Positions 7,763-17,093 are shown, counted from the stretch's first letter. The stretch: DNA of 64,000 nt from Elusimicrobiota bacterium (GCA_016714745.1 JADKCG010000003.1:1-64000), one strand, 5' to 3'. Numbers and translations: made by a program. Notes: generated by a model from the letters alone, not told the origin.

Positions 7763-10581
7763 TCACGTGTTCTCGGTGTAAGAACCCTTTGTGCAGGCTA
7801 CGGTTTCTGGCGTGCCGGCGGCTACCACTTGGCCGCCGCCGGAACCCCCTTCCGGGCCGAGGTCGATGATCCAATCGGCGGTCTTGATCACGTCCAGATT
7901 GTGCTCAATCACCAGCACTGTGTTGCCGCCGTCCACCAGACGTTGCAAGACGCCCAACAACTTTTCCACGTCGGCGAAATGGAGACCGGTGGTGGGTTCG
8001 TCGAGGATGTACAGGGTGTGGCCTGTCGGCCGGCGACAGAGTTCTGTGGCGAGTTTTACCCGTTGGGCTTCTCCGCCCGAGAGCGTGGTGGCGGGTTGGC
8101 CGATGGCGGCGTAGCCCATCCCCACGTCGACCAACGTCGTCAGAATTCGGGAGACCACAGGAACGTTTTCAAAGAACGCCGCCGCTTCCGTGGCGGACAT
8201 GGCCAAAACGTCGGCGATGGATTTCCCCTTAAACTGAACCTCTAAGGTTTCCGCGTTAAACCGTTTTCCCCCGCAGACATCGCATTTCACATAGACGTCC
8301 GGCAAAAATTGCATAGAAATCTTGAGGGTGCCGTCCCCCTCGCAGTTTTCACACCGCCCCCCCTTCACGTTGAAAGAGAAGCGCCCAGGTTTATACCCTC
8401 GCCGACGCGCTTCCGGGATTTGTGCGAAAAGGTCCCGAATGGGGCCGAAAGAGCCGGTGTAAGTGGCGGGGTTCGATCGCGGCGTGCGCCCGATGGGGGT
8501 TTGGTCCACCTCCACCACCTTGTCCACATGGTCGACGCCCAAAATGGCTTTGTGCTTGCAGGTTCATCTTTGGCGTGATTTAGCTTTTTGGCCAAAGCTT
8601 TGTGCAAAATCTCCCCGACCAGGGTCGATTTGCCGGACCCCGAAACGCCTGTCACCGCCACGAAGAGGCCGAGCGGAATCGTTACGTCAATGTCTCTTAA
8701 ATTGAATTGGGACGCGCCCTTGATTTCTAACAGTTGTTTTCCCGGCGCGCGTCTTCGCGCGGGAATTTTAATCCCGCGGTCTCCGCGCAGATAAGCGCCT
8801 GTCAACGAGCGGGGCGCTTTTAACAAATCGTTCACGGTGCCTTCGGAAACGATTTCCCCGCCATGAACACCTGCCCCTGGGCCGAGATCGATCACCCAAT
8901 CCGCCGCACGGATGGTTTCTTCGTCATGTTCGACCACGATCAGGGTGTTCCCGATGTCCCGGAGCCGTTTCAGCGTGGTTAAAAGCCGGTCGTTGTCCCG
9001 GGGATGGAGCCCGATGGTGGGTTCGTCCAACACATAAAGAACGCCCACGAGGCCGGAACCGATTTGGGTAGCCAGATGAATCCGTTGGGCTTCTCCGCCG
9101 GCCAAGGTGGCGGATTCCCGGTCCAAGGTCACATATTCCAAACCGACGTCCACCAGGAAATTAAGTCGGGACTGAATCTCTTTTAAAACTTGCCGGGCCA
9201 CGAAGCGGGCTTTATCCGAAAGAGAGAGGTCATTAAAAAAAGTTTGGGCATCGCGGATGGAGAAACGGGTGACGTCTGAGATGGATTTGTCTCCCACTGT
9301 GACGGCCAAGGCTTCTGTTTTTAGGCGCGCGCCTTTGCATTCAGGACACAACCGGCTACGCATGAACCGGGCTTGAATCTCTTCTTTCACAAAGGCCGAT
9401 TCGGATTCTTTGTAACGCCGTTCCAGGTTTCCGATGACGCCTTCAAATGCTTTAACGTTTTTCCCCCACGGCGATTTGTGGTCGACGCCCCCCTGCAAGA
9501 GGCTTCTCCTCTGATCCCGGGAAAGATCTTTCCAGGGGCGGTCCATGGGAATTTTGTTCCGATGGCAAACTTCGGTGAGAATTTCGGTGTAGTAGCCGGA
9601 CCAGGATTTTTTCCATCGGTTGGTGCGGGTGGTGACGGGGTCCGCCCAGGCGGCCAGGGCGCCGCCGTTAATCGAAAGCTCGGGATTTAGAATGACCAGG
9701 TCTTCGGTGATCTCGAGTTTCACTCCCAGTCCGTCGCAGTAACCACAGGCGCCGTAGGGGCTGTTAAACGAGAAGAGGCGAGGTTCAATTTCCGGCAAGC
9801 TGGTTCCGCAATGGGCGCAGGCGTAATGCTCTGAATAAAGGGCGTCAGCCAATTTCCCTCCCCCTACGGCCAAAGCGACGATCAACAACCCCCGGGATTC
9901 CCGGAGCGCCGTTTCCACGGAATCCGCTAATCGCTGGCGTCCCGCGGCGGACACCGTGACCCGGTCAATGACGGCCTCAATGGTTTGCTTTTTATAACGG
10001 TCGAGCTTAATCTTTTTTTCCAGATCGAAAATGGCCCCGTTGACCCTCACCCTCACGTAGCCGCTTTTTTTCAGCTTGTCGAAGAGCGCTTCGTAGGTGC
10101 CGGTCCGCCCGCGGACTAGGGGCGCCAAGAGTTGGATATTTTTTCCGTCGTAGGTTTTTGAAATCTCCGAGATAATTTGGCTGGCAGATTGGGGAAGGAT
10201 TTCCCGTCGGCAAGTGGGGCAATGGGGCGTCCCCACCCGGGCGAAGAGGAGCCGCAGGTAGTCATAGATTTCCGTAACGGTTCCCACCGTGGACCGGGGG
10301 TTGTGGGAGGGCGTCCGTTGTTCAATGGCGATGGCCGGGGAGAGCCCCTCAATCAGATCCACGTCGGGCTTTTCCATCAATTCCAAAAACTGCCGGGCAT
10401 AGGCGGACAGGCTTTCCACATACCGCCGTTGCCCCTCTGCATAAATCGTGTTAAACGCTAAAGAACTTTTCCCGGACCCGGAAAGCCCCGTGATAACGAT
10501 CATCTTGTTCCGCGGCAAATCCAGGGAAATATTCTTTAAGTTATGTTCCCGAGCCCCCCGAATCCGGATTCCATCTGTCAT
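7763..10581 (-). CDS. uvrA: UvrABC excision nuclease subunit A (single frame break near 8556)
   Basis: DNA-damage-recognition ATPase of nucleotide excision repair. The N-terminal ABC half has Walker [21 protein letters not shown] and UvrA words such as [15 protein letters not shown]; zinc-binding CPTC and CAHC...CGYC pairs follow. A second Walker [11 protein letters not shown], lies in the C-terminal half, together with CENC...CDVC and the signature TLSGGEAQR. The expected length of about 940 residues is reached only by joining two frames at about 8553-8562. There the minus-strand reads GCAAGCAC where one extra A would restore ...K-H-K-A-I-L-G-V-D. Because uvrA is normally conserved, a sequencing deletion is the likelier cause. 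ATG start at 10581. Confidence 0.95.
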
Positions 10582-10621
10582 GTATCAATTATAACAAATG
10601 GGTCCATCTCCAGCCGCAGCA

Positions 10622-10810
10622 CTAGTTTGGCCAAACCTCAAAGAGGCGGTCCCAGGGGAGGGCGGTGACGCGGTTGGAAATTTTCATGGGGTGGGGCGTG
10701 CGGCACAGGATAAAACCGTTTTTTGCCTCGGGGTACTCTTTTAAAAACAATTCCAAATGTCGGACATCCGAGACCGTGGGAGAATCAGACCATTTGACAC
10801 TACTCCTGTA
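10622..10810 (-). pseudogene. C-terminal remnant of a DUF4143-type AAA ATPase
   Basis: About 60 residues, from VKWSDSPTVSDVRHLELFLK to the WDRLFEVW end, resemble the last part of the common bacterial ATP-binding proteins with a DUF4143 domain. That part normally carries an (E)-V-K-W-S-x-S-P motif and ends with a V-T-A-(L/I)-P-W box. The P-loop and the rest (over 300 residues) are missing. The coding sequence stops abruptly at a perfect palindrome (10808-10854). Family assignment is from memory of the motif. Confidence 0.55.
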
Positions 10811-10854
10811 TGACATGCGCTCCAAATTAGCCTAATTTGGAGCGCATGTCATAC
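10808..10854. repeat. Perfect 23-bp palindrome at the edge of the ATPase remnant
   Basis: Two 23-base arms (10808-10830 and 10832-10854) are exact inverted complements with one base between them. The core is gacatgcgctccaaattag. There is no T-run, so a simple terminator is unlikely. It lies exactly at the 5' edge of the DUF4143-type fragment, so it may mark an insertion or deletion end. Confidence 0.75.
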
Positions 10855-10905
10855 GGAATCCCGGCAACACTATTGGATCCTTTTTAGCATCAGATTGTGA
10901 AATTT

Positions 10906-10985
10906 GTAGTTGCCCGATTTATCGGGCGATTTTCCATTGAAAGAGCTCGCCCCAATAGAAGGCGGCCCCTCCATGGGGCAACGAC
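10906..10985. repeat. REPIN-like element 1 (two inverted hairpins)
   Basis: The left end carries GTTGCCCGATTTATCGGGC, itself a hairpin. The right end carries CCATGGGGCAACGAC, the inverted and partly decayed counterpart. Total length is 80 bp and it is intergenic. The same outer ends recur at 17094, 24336 and 54725. Confidence 0.75.
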
Positions 10986-11004
10986 AAAATAGGAAGATCG
11001 TCGG

Positions 11005-11556
11005 TCACTCCCCTTTAAGGAGTTTGCGAAAGGGTTCCAGAAGGGGTCGATCGAGGTTTTGTTCAAAAGCGGTTAGTTGCATTTCAATAAATGGAATGTC
11101 GGTTTGTGGGTTTTTAGATAAAACCCGTTCCACATCTTCCCAGTCCCGCGGGCGTCCAGCGATGGTTTTGTGAATGATCAAATCCTCGATTGAAGCGAAA
11201 CGGATTTCAACGGTTCCCATTTTTATTTTTTTGGCCCGATTCAAGGCTTCCTTTTCGTAGGAGCTGAGGGAAAAAATGAAGTCGACACGAATTCCGGTTT
11301 TTTTGTCTTGGCAAGGAAGGACCATGGTTTCTTTGACAAATTCCTGGGGATTTTTTGTCAGCGCAGAGAGTTCCAATGACGGAAGCAGGTCAATGAGCTG
11401 ATTGACTTCGTCGGGTCCAATCCCCAGGGTCAGATCAATGTCGCGGGTCAAACGCGGTTCCCCGTAGAGGAGGACGGCTTGACCGCCGATCACCATGTAT
11501 GGAATTTTTGCGCCATTAAGCGCCGTTGCAAGCCGACTAAGCAGTTCTTCGAACAT
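11005..11556 (-). CDS. Nucleotidyltransferase, AbiEii / MNT-type (DUF1814-like)
   Basis: Nucleotidyltransferase-fold protein of about 183 residues. YMVIGGQAVLLYGEPRLTRD contains the G-G-x-A-(V)-x-x-(Y)-G motif, followed by the D-I-D-L metal-binding pair (DIDLTLG). Further on are VDFIFS and a C-terminal helical part with D-L-I-I-H-K, as in AbiEii toxin-like proteins. The ATG at 11556 (MFEELLSRL) is chosen because it follows the overlapping 68-codon upstream gene; an upstream in-frame start would add 16 residues that lack family character. It overlaps that gene by 20 bp, so the two are translationally coupled. It may be a toxin or a tRNA/NTP-modifying enzyme; whether it acts as a toxin here is inference. 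Confidence 0.75.
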   Translation of the reverse strand: MFEELLSRLATALNGAKIPYMVIGGQAVLLYGEPRLTRDIDLTLGIGPDEVNQLIDLLPSLELSALTKNPQEFVKETMVLPCQDKKTGIRVDFIFSLSSYEKEALNRAKKIKMGTVEIRFASIEDLIIHKTIAGRPRDWEDVERVLSKNPQTDIPFIEMQLTAFEQNLDRPLLEPFRKLLKGE

Positions 11557-11743
11557 TGAGATCCAAAGCAAACTGAATTTTTTCCTTGAGGCCTTCCCGT
11601 ACATCCCGCGGTGGCCAAACCCCTAAAAGAGTCGCTTCCTGAACGAGGCCCTCCACCAGACGCAAATTCGTGCGGTGGTCCACCGGTTGACGACGGATCC
11701 AGTCCGCTTCCCACCGAGCGAAAACGTCAGGATTTTTAATCAT
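11537..11743 (-). CDS. Small conserved-looking protein paired with the nucleotidyltransferase
   Basis: 68 residues beginning MIKNPDVFARWEADWIRRQP, rich in charged and aromatic residues, with no signal peptide or membrane segment. It overlaps the start of the downstream nucleotidyltransferase by 20 bp and begins 29 bp after cysE. A small helical gene directly before an MNT-type gene fits a two-component toxin-antitoxin-like module. I recognise no named domain, so the antitoxin role is only inferred from position. Confidence 0.6.
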   Translation of the reverse strand: MIKNPDVFARWEADWIRRQPVDHRTNLRLVEGLVQEATLLGVWPPRDVREGLKEKIQFALDLNVRRTA

Positions 11744-11772
11744 GGCCCCAGTGTAACAATAAAAAGGGATCT

Positions 11773-12465
11773 TTAGATTGAGAAGTCTTGGCCATGCCAG
11801 ACGCCGTGGGTGGGGGCGGGGAGGTGGGAGAGCGGTTTGCCGTGGTGTTTTTCGAGGGTTTCCACTCGCCGGACGAGAGCGGCGAGGGTTTCGCCCAAAA
11901 CGTCGGGGAGTTTTCCGTGTTCAAAGTCGGGGGGTTGGTTGGGGGCGTGGGGGCCCCGTTTGATGATTTCGCCGGGGACGCCAACCACCACGGCGTCGGC
12001 CGGCACATTTTTAACCACCACAGCGTTGGCGCCGATACGACTCCGTTGGCCGATGGTGACGGCGCCCAACACTTTTGCGCCGGCGCCGACGACGACGCCC
12101 TCCGCGAGGGTCGGGTGACGTTTGCCTTTCACCAGGGCAGTGCCGCCCAGGGTGACCCCTTGATAGAGCGTGACGTTTTTTTTGATCTCAGTGGTTTCCC
12201 CGATGACGACGCCCATGCCGTGGTCGATGAACAGTCCCTGACCAATGGTCGCGCCGGGGTGGATTTCCACTCCGGTGACGAGTCGCGCCGCGGAAGAAAT
12301 CCCTTTCGCCAATAATTTGAGTCCGATTCGCCACAACCCGTGAGCCACACGATGAGCCCACAGAGCGTGAACGCCGGGATAGAACAGAATGACTTCCAGC
12401 GAATTTCGCGCCGCAGGATCGCGGTCGAGCGCGGCTTTAACGTCTTGCCAAAGGGTGATAATCAT
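11773..12465 (-). CDS. cysE: Serine O-acetyltransferase
   Basis: First committed step of cysteine synthesis: L-serine + acetyl-CoA to O-acetylserine. 230 residues. The N-terminal helical domain includes [18 protein letters not shown]. Left-handed beta-helix hexapeptide repeats follow ([20 protein letters not shown]), with the catalytic His/Asp region [11 protein letters not shown] and the CysE signature GVTLGGT. The C-terminal tail is longer than in many CysE proteins and Pro/His-rich. Same strand as cysK but separated from it by a toxin-antitoxin pair; 24 bp follow the vapC stop. Confidence 0.95.
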   Translation of the reverse strand: MIITLWQDVKAALDRDPAARNSLEVILFYPGVHALWAHRVAHGLWRIGLKLLAKGISSAARLVTGVEIHPGATIGQGLFIDHGMGVVIGETTEIKKNVTLYQGVTLGGTALVKGKRHPTLAEGVVVGAGAKVLGAVTIGQRSRIGANAVVVKNVPADAVVVGVPGEIIKRGPHAPNQPPDFEHGKLPDVLGETLAALVRRVETLEKHHGKPLSHLPAPTHGVWHGQDFSI

Positions 12466-12489
12466 CGGTTTATTGGGTTTCGCCTAATT

Positions 12490-12903
12490 TCACCAAAGGG
12501 TTTTAACGTGGGAGTAGGCACGAAGACGCCGGTCTTTTGTGATGAGGATCACATTTTCTTCCCGAGCTGTGGCAAGGATAATTTGGTCTGCGGGGTCGTC
12601 ATGGGGTAGGCCGGGCAAAACGGTGGATTGGTGGGCAATGCGAGGGGTCAGGGGAACCAGTCGTAGTTTGGGCATGTCCAGCGCCTCCTCTATCCACGCC
12701 AAAGGATCGGTGGCCACATTGAGCCGGCCCTTTTCGATCAGTTTGCAAAATTCCCAGGGAGAAATGGCTGATAACAGTATTTCGTCGTAATGGTCGCTGT
12801 CCTCGATAAGACGTCGGACTTTTGGGGACAAGTTTTTTGGGGAAAGGTTCCACCAGACCCACACGTGGGTATCAAGAAGGTATTTCAACGGGCCGCGTCC
12901 CAT
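12490..12903 (-). CDS. vapC: VapC-family PIN-domain ribonuclease toxin
   Basis: 137 residues with the PIN-domain acidic constellation: YLLDTHVWVWW near the start (first Asp), SAISPWEFCKLIEKGRL (Glu), DDPADQIILATA (Asp) and LITKDRRL (last Asp). PIN toxins cleave RNA in a metal-dependent way and are held inactive by the cognate antitoxin. It overlaps the upstream antitoxin gene by 19 bp. The first ATG within the overlap (MGRGPLKYLLD) is a plausible start. It lies between cysK and cysE, likely an insertion into the cysteine gene cluster. Confidence 0.9.
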   Translation of the reverse strand: MGRGPLKYLLDTHVWVWWNLSPKNLSPKVRRLIEDSDHYDEILLSAISPWEFCKLIEKGRLNVATDPLAWIEEALDMPKLRLVPLTPRIAHQSTVLPGLPHDDPADQIILATAREENVILITKDRRLRAYSHVKTLW

Positions 12904-13118
12904 TGGGCGGCGCCCAGTGGGGAAACAATGTCGCTTTCGGAAACCAGCGTATGGGCCAATTTCCCGGGGATGGCTTTGCGGCCCGGTGAACGGAAAGAAA
13001 TGACCTCCACAAAGGGTTTCCCTCGTTTCGTGATAACAACGGTTTCATAGGTTTCGGCAACTTCGCTGACCACCTGAAGGGCGTGGGCTTTAAATTTGGT
13101 CACGGGCATGGTTTTCAT
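12885..13118 (-). CDS. Phd/YefM-family antitoxin
   Basis: 77 residues. The N-terminal DNA-binding fold is typical of Phd/YefM: KTMPVTKFKAHALQVVSEV, then the YETVVITKRGKPFVEV strand. A variable C-terminal tail would wrap the VapC toxin. It precedes the toxin with a 19-bp overlap, the usual antitoxin-first order, and is expected to repress its own promoter in the 38 bp after cysK. Confidence 0.9.
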   Translation of the reverse strand: MKTMPVTKFKAHALQVVSEVAETYETVVITKRGKPFVEVISFRSPGRKAIPGKLAHTLVSESDIVSPLGAAQWDAAR

Positions 13119-13156
13119 AAGAACAGTATAGTCATTTAAAATGACCTTTTCAAGGG

Positions 13157-14107
13157 CTAAATCCCTTGTTGGGGCTCCTCCGCCAAGGGGGCGAAGAGGG
13201 CGGTGCTTAAGTACCGTTCCCCAAAAGAGGGAATGATGACGACGATCATCTTGTCTTTCATCTCGGGGCGTTTGGCCACTTCCAATGCGGCCCAGACGGC
13301 GGCGCCGGAGGAGATCCCGCCAAGCACGCCTTCTTCTTTCGCTAGTCGGCGGGCGGTGGCCATGGCCTCGTCGTTTTTCACGCGGATCACTTCGTCGTAA
13401 ATCTTGGTGTTTAAAATGTCAGGGATAAACCCGGCACCAATGCCTTGGATGGGATGGGGGCCCTTCGGCCCGCCGGACAAAACGGCGGAGGCGTCCGGTT
13501 CCACCGCGATCATGCGAACCGAGGGTTTGTTTTTCTTCAACACGTCCCCCACGCCGGTAATGGTTCCCCCGGTACCGACGCCGGAGATGACCACGTCGAC
13601 TTTACCATCCGTGTCCCGCCAGATTTCCGGGGCGGTGGTGCGGCGATGGACCTCGGGGTTGGCGAGGTTTTTGAACTGTTGGGGCATGAAATATTTGGGG
13701 TCGCTTTGGGCCAACAGTTCCGCCCGTTTGATGGCGCCGCCCATGCCTTCGCTTCCCGGCGTCAAAATCAGTTCCGCTCCGAAAGCGCGCAAAAGAATCC
13801 GTCGTTCCTTGCTCATGGTTTCCGGCATGGTCAACACGAGTTTGTAGCCACGGGAGGCGCACACCATGGCCAAGGCAATGCCGGTGTTTCCGCTGGTGGG
13901 TTCAACAATAATGGTGTCGGGTTTAATTTTTCCTTCGCGTTCCGCCGCTTCGATCATGGCCAGGCCGATGCGATCTTTCACGCTGTGGGCCGGGTTCATA
14001 AATTCCAATTTTAACACCACATTTCCGGGAAGCCCTTTCCCCATGCGGGTCAGTTGAACCAACGGGGTGTTTCCAATCACTTCGGTGACATTGTTCGCGA
14101 TTTTCAT
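13157..14107 (-). CDS. cysK: Cysteine synthase A (O-acetylserine sulfhydrylase)
   Basis: PLP enzyme converting O-acetylserine and sulfide to cysteine. 316 residues. [11 protein letters not shown] opens the protein; the PLP-binding lysine lies in [21 protein letters not shown] is the substrate loop; [10 protein letters not shown] binds the PLP phosphate. Its ATG overlaps the argD stop by 4 bp (ATGA), so it is translationally coupled to argD-argB. CysE lies downstream beyond the Phd-VapC pair. Confidence 0.95.
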   Translation of the reverse strand: MKIANNVTEVIGNTPLVQLTRMGKGLPGNVVLKLEFMNPAHSVKDRIGLAMIEAAEREGKIKPDTIIVEPTSGNTGIALAMVCASRGYKLVLTMPETMSKERRILLRAFGAELILTPGSEGMGGAIKRAELLAQSDPKYFMPQQFKNLANPEVHRRTTAPEIWRDTDGKVDVVISGVGTGGTITGVGDVLKKNKPSVRMIAVEPDASAVLSGGPKGPHPIQGIGAGFIPDILNTKIYDEVIRVKNDEAMATARRLAKEEGVLGGISSGAAVWAALEVAKRPEMKDKMIVVIIPSFGERYLSTALFAPLAEEPQQGI

Positions 14108-15321
14108 GATGGTCCTCCAAAAGTCTTTAAAACCGATTTCAATATCTTAAGACCCCGCATGGTTTCTGTGCGGGACAAGACGAACGGCGGCAAAAGTCGA
14201 ATGACTTTGTCCGCCGTGCAATTGACCAAAAGTCCTTTCTCCAGGGCGGCCGGGACCACCGCGGCTCCGGGTCGGTCCAGTTCTATTCCAATCATCAGGC
14301 CGACTCCCCGGACCTCTTTAATGAACGGCATTTCAACGGACCACCCCGAGATCTCTTTTCGGATGAGCGTGCCGCGCCGTTTCACGTCTGACAAGAGAGG
14401 GGGGGTCAACTGATGCAATACCGAGAGCGCCGCTTGGCAGGGAACCGCGCCTCCGCCAAAAGTTGTGGCGTGGTCCCCCGGATGAATGAGGTCGGCGATT
14501 GCCGTTCGGGCGATGAGGGCACCGATGGGAAGCCCGTTGCCCAACCCCTTGGCGATGGACATCACATCGGGCACGACTCCCGCGGGAACGATTTCAGAAT
14601 TTTGATAAGCAAACAGGGTTCCCGTCCGACCCACGCCGGTCTGGACTTCGTCGAACATCAACAGCAGATTGTTGGCGCGGCAAAAGTCGGATAATTCTTT
14701 AAAAAATGACGGCGGCACCGTTCGCACGCCCCCTTCCCCCTGAATGGGTTCCACCAAAACGGCGCACGTCCGTGACGTGAGTTTTGCTTTGATGGACGCC
14801 ATGTCCCCGTAGACCGCCACAGGAAATCCTGGGAGTAATGGGCCGAACCCTTCCTGATATTTCTTTTGGGGAGTCGCCGAAAGCGCTCCGAACGTCCGTC
14901 CGTGAAAGGCCGCTTCAAAGACAATGACTTCGTGCCGGGGGCCGTCCGGCCCGGGGTGGACAAAACCAAACCGGCGCGCCAGTTTAAGGGCACCTTCGTT
15001 GGCCTCCGCGCCCGAATTGGCAAAGAACACCTTGCCCCCAAACGTTCGAGTGGAAAGCTCCTTCGCCAATTCCCGTTGGGGAAGCGTGGAAAAAAGGTTC
15101 GACGTGTGGAGAAGAGTTCTCACTTGATGGGAGACGGCTCGGGCCACGTTCCGGTTGGCGTGGCCCAGATTACAGACGGCCAGGCCAGAAAAAAAGTCCA
15201 GATAGCGTTTCTTGTTGTCGTCCCACAACCAGGGACCCTTCCCCCGCACAAAGGTGACAGGCTGTCGTCGATAGGTATTAAACAAGTAAGGCGATTCAGT
15301 AAACACCGGTTTGTCGCTCAT
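14104..15321 (-). CDS. argD: Acetylornithine aminotransferase
   Basis: PLP-dependent class-III aminotransferase making N-acetylornithine in arginine synthesis. 405 residues. Seen: [43 protein letters not shown], the [15 protein letters not shown]sp motif, and [14 protein letters not shown] with the Schiff-base lysine. 4-bp ATGA overlaps on both sides (argB before, cysK after) show one operon. A succinyldiaminopimelate role cannot be excluded, since ArgD enzymes often do both. Confidence 0.93.
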   Translation of the reverse strand: MSDKPVFTESPYLFNTYRRQPVTFVRGKGPWLWDDNKKRYLDFFSGLAVCNLGHANRNVARAVSHQVRTLLHTSNLFSTLPQRELAKELSTRTFGGKVFFANSGAEANEGALKLARRFGFVHPGPDGPRHEVIVFEAAFHGRTFGALSATPQKKYQEGFGPLLPGFPVAVYGDMASIKAKLTSRTCAVLVEPIQGEGGVRTVPPSFFKELSDFCRANNLLLMFDEVQTGVGRTGTLFAYQNSEIVPAGVVPDVMSIAKGLGNGLPIGALIARTAIADLIHPGDHATTFGGGAVPCQAALSVLHQLTPPLLSDVKRRGTLIRKEISGWSVEMPFIKEVRGVGLMIGIELDRPGAAVVPAALEKGLLVNCTADKVIRLLPPFVLSRTETMRGLKILKSVLKTFGGPS

Positions 15322-16079
15322 GGAAGAAGTTTTGTCCCGAGAAGTTTTGGCAACCCTGCCCGGCCGTCAATGATATTGATTTCCGCGACTCCTTTTTTGA
15401 GCGCGTTTCGGCAGGACAGCACTTTTGGAATCATGCCGCCGGTGATCACTTTTGTGTCGATCAGATTTGTGATGTCAGCGATCCGAATGGTGGGGATGGT
15501 TTTTTTGTGGGCATCCAAAACGCCCGGGACATCGGTCAGATAGACCAGTCGCCGCGCCTTCAACGCAACAGCCAAGGCGGCCGCGGCTTCGTCAGCGTTC
15601 ACGTTCAGCGCCCCAAAATCACGCCCCGCCGCCACGGAAGAAAGTACTGGCAAAAACCCTGCCTTCAACAACACTGAAATAAGTATAGGGTCGGCTTTGT
15701 CCGGTTCTCCCACTCGGCCCAACTCCGGAACGGGTTTTGCTTTCAAAATCCCGCCGTCCCGGCCGGAAAGACCGACAGCCTTCGCGCCCAGGGCATTCAG
15801 TTCGCCCACCAAATTCTTGTTCACCTGTCCGGAGAGGACGCCTTCCACAACCCCCATGGCCGCGTCGTCTGTCACTCGGCGGCCATTGACCCAAGTGGAC
15901 ACGATGCCCATCTTGTCCAACGCCGCATTGATCTCGGGCCCCCCGCCGTGAACCAAGACGAGAGGATGTCGTTTTGCCAGACGCGCCGCGTCTTTCAAAA
16001 ATGTCTTGCGAGCGGCCTGGTCGGACAACAGGCTACCGCCAAACTTGACCACCCATGCCTTTTTCATTTCAATGGCCAT
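15318..16079 (-). CDS. argB: N-acetylglutamate kinase
   Basis: Phosphorylates N-acetylglutamate in arginine synthesis. 253 residues with the amino-acid-kinase fold: VVKFGGSLL at the N-terminus, LVHGGGPEINAAL, GLSGRDGGIL, NVNADEAAAALAVAL and the C-terminal VTGGMIPK. First gene of argB-argD-cysK, overlapping argD by 4 bp. No argA or argH is visible in the window, while argJ and argC lie about 14 kb away on the same strand. Confidence 0.93.
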   Translation of the reverse strand: MAIEMKKAWVVKFGGSLLSDQAARKTFLKDAARLAKRHPLVLVHGGGPEINAALDKMGIVSTWVNGRRVTDDAAMGVVEGVLSGQVNKNLVGELNALGAKAVGLSGRDGGILKAKPVPELGRVGEPDKADPILISVLLKAGFLPVLSSVAAGRDFGALNVNADEAAAALAVALKARRLVYLTDVPGVLDAHKKTIPTIRIADITNLIDTKVITGGMIPKVLSCRNALKKGVAEINIIDGRAGLPKLLGTKLLP

Positions 16080-16092
16080 ACGGAATTAATCT

Positions 16093-16118
16093 GTCATCCC
16101 GGCTTTCGCCGGGATGAC
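16093..16118. repeat. 11-bp perfect hairpin between rsmD and argB
   Basis: Arms gtcatcccggc / gccgggatgac with a 4-base loop, no T-run. It resembles widespread intergenic palindromes of the gtcatcccggcgaaagccgg type. It may attenuate read-through from rsmD into argB. Confidence 0.6.
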
Positions 16119-16158
16119 GAATGGTAAGTGTCTATCATTGATTTTCGTTAGCATTATT

Positions 16159-16743
16159 TTATTCCCGAACGTCTTGTTTTCTAAAAAATGTCAGCGTACT
16201 ATCCCCGTAGGCGTTCTGTCGATAAATCTCCCACCCCGCAGGCAGGTCCGTTACGGGCTCTTTTTTATGGTGTTGCCCGATCACGATCCCATTGGCTCCC
16301 AGCAATTCATTTTGGTCAACGGCGCAAATCGCGGGGACTGTGAGCGCCAAGGGCAATCGGTCCTGATCTTTGTAGGGCGGCCCCATGAAGATAATATCAA
16401 AGGGGGTGCCCCGGAGGAGGTTCAGTTGACCAACCACGTCTGCCCGCACCACGCGAGAGCGATCGCGAAAACCTAACACGTCGAGATTCTTTTCAATCAT
16501 GCGGCACGACTGCGGACTCGCGTCAACGAAAACGGCAGAGGATGCCCCGTTGGAAAGAGCCTCGATCCCCACGGTCCCGGTGCCAGCGAAGAGGTCCAGG
16601 AATTTTGACCCCGCCAAGCGAGGCCGGAGGATATCAAAGAGGGATTTTCGAATCCGCGCCAAAATAGGCCGGACTTCCGGGCCCGAAGGCAAGGCCTTAA
16701 TGGACCGCCCCCGAGCCGACCCCGATTGAACACGCATGGACAT
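16159..16743 (-). CDS. rsmD: 16S rRNA (guanine-N2)-methyltransferase RsmD-like
   Basis: 194 residues. SAM-binding motif LDLFAGTGTVGIEALSNGA, the N-terminal MRVQSGSARGR typical of RsmD, and FVDASPQSCRMIEKNL. The N-methyltransferase catalytic box, normally (D/N)-P-P-(Y/F), reads M-G-P-P-Y-K-D (codon GGG), so the usual acidic or amide residue is missing. In E. coli the enzyme methylates G966 of 16S rRNA. The start at M1 or M3 (MSMRVQ) cannot be separated. Confidence 0.85.
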   Translation of the reverse strand: MSMRVQSGSARGRSIKALPSGPEVRPILARIRKSLFDILRPRLAGSKFLDLFAGTGTVGIEALSNGASSAVFVDASPQSCRMIEKNLDVLGFRDRSRVVRADVVGQLNLLRGTPFDIIFMGPPYKDQDRLPLALTVPAICAVDQNELLGANGIVIGQHHKKEPVTDLPAGWEIYRQNAYGDSTLTFFRKQDVRE

Positions 16744-16814
16744 TTTAACCCCTCGCTTTCATGAACCCGCAGGGAAATGATACAAAACTTGAACGGAAGG
16801 TAATATTTGGTGAG

Positions 16815-16881
16815 GGGGACATGATTGACTAATTGACTTCCAGCCAGAAACAAATCAAGTCAATTAGTCAATCATGTCCCC
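16815..16881. repeat. 25-bp perfect inverted repeat with 17-bp loop, next to tRNA-Ala
   Basis: Arms 16815-16839 and 16857-16881 are exact complements with core gacatgattgactaattgac. There is no T-run and no coding. It ends 24 bp from the tRNA-Ala 3' end. It could be a non-autonomous mobile palindrome or a terminator-like structure. Confidence 0.75.
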
Positions 16882-16904
16882 TATGGTTTCGGAGGAGAAA
16901 ATTG

Positions 16905-16977
16905 TGGAGCTGATCGGGATCGAACCGACGACCTCCTGCATGCCATGCAGGCGCTCTCCCAGCTGAGCTACAGCCCC
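16905..16977 (-). tRNA. tRNA-Ala (anticodon GGC)
   Basis: Read on the minus strand, the acceptor GGGGCTG pairs with CAGCTCC. The D-arm is AGCTCAGCTGGGAGAGC. The anticodon stem-loop CCTGC-ATGGCAT-GCAGG gives anticodon GGC. The T-arm carries GGTTCGATCC. 73 nt with discriminator A; CCA is not encoded. Confidence 0.95.
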
Positions 16978-17005
16978 ATCCACTACGTATGTGTACCTAA
17001 ATTGT

Positions 17006-17042
17006 TGGGACAGCCCCCGCGGTGTTGGCGGGGGCTGTCCCA
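17006..17042 (-). terminator. Strong 15-bp GC-rich hairpin between ndk and tRNA-Ala
   Basis: Arms tgggacagcccccgc / gcgggggctgtccca with a 7-base loop. It is strong enough to stop transcription of ndk, but no clear T-run follows on either strand, so it is a terminator candidate rather than a classical one. Confidence 0.45.
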
Positions 17043-17093
17043 GTTTCTATAAATCTAAGCCTCAGCTTAACGTTCAAACACCGAGGTTGTTTT

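Noticed and set aside
11788..12315. Plus-strand open frame opposite cysE
   Set aside because: Antisense shadow of a clearly conserved gene.
13445..14014. Plus-strand open frame opposite cysK
   Set aside because: Antisense shadow; no recognisable domain or ribosome site.
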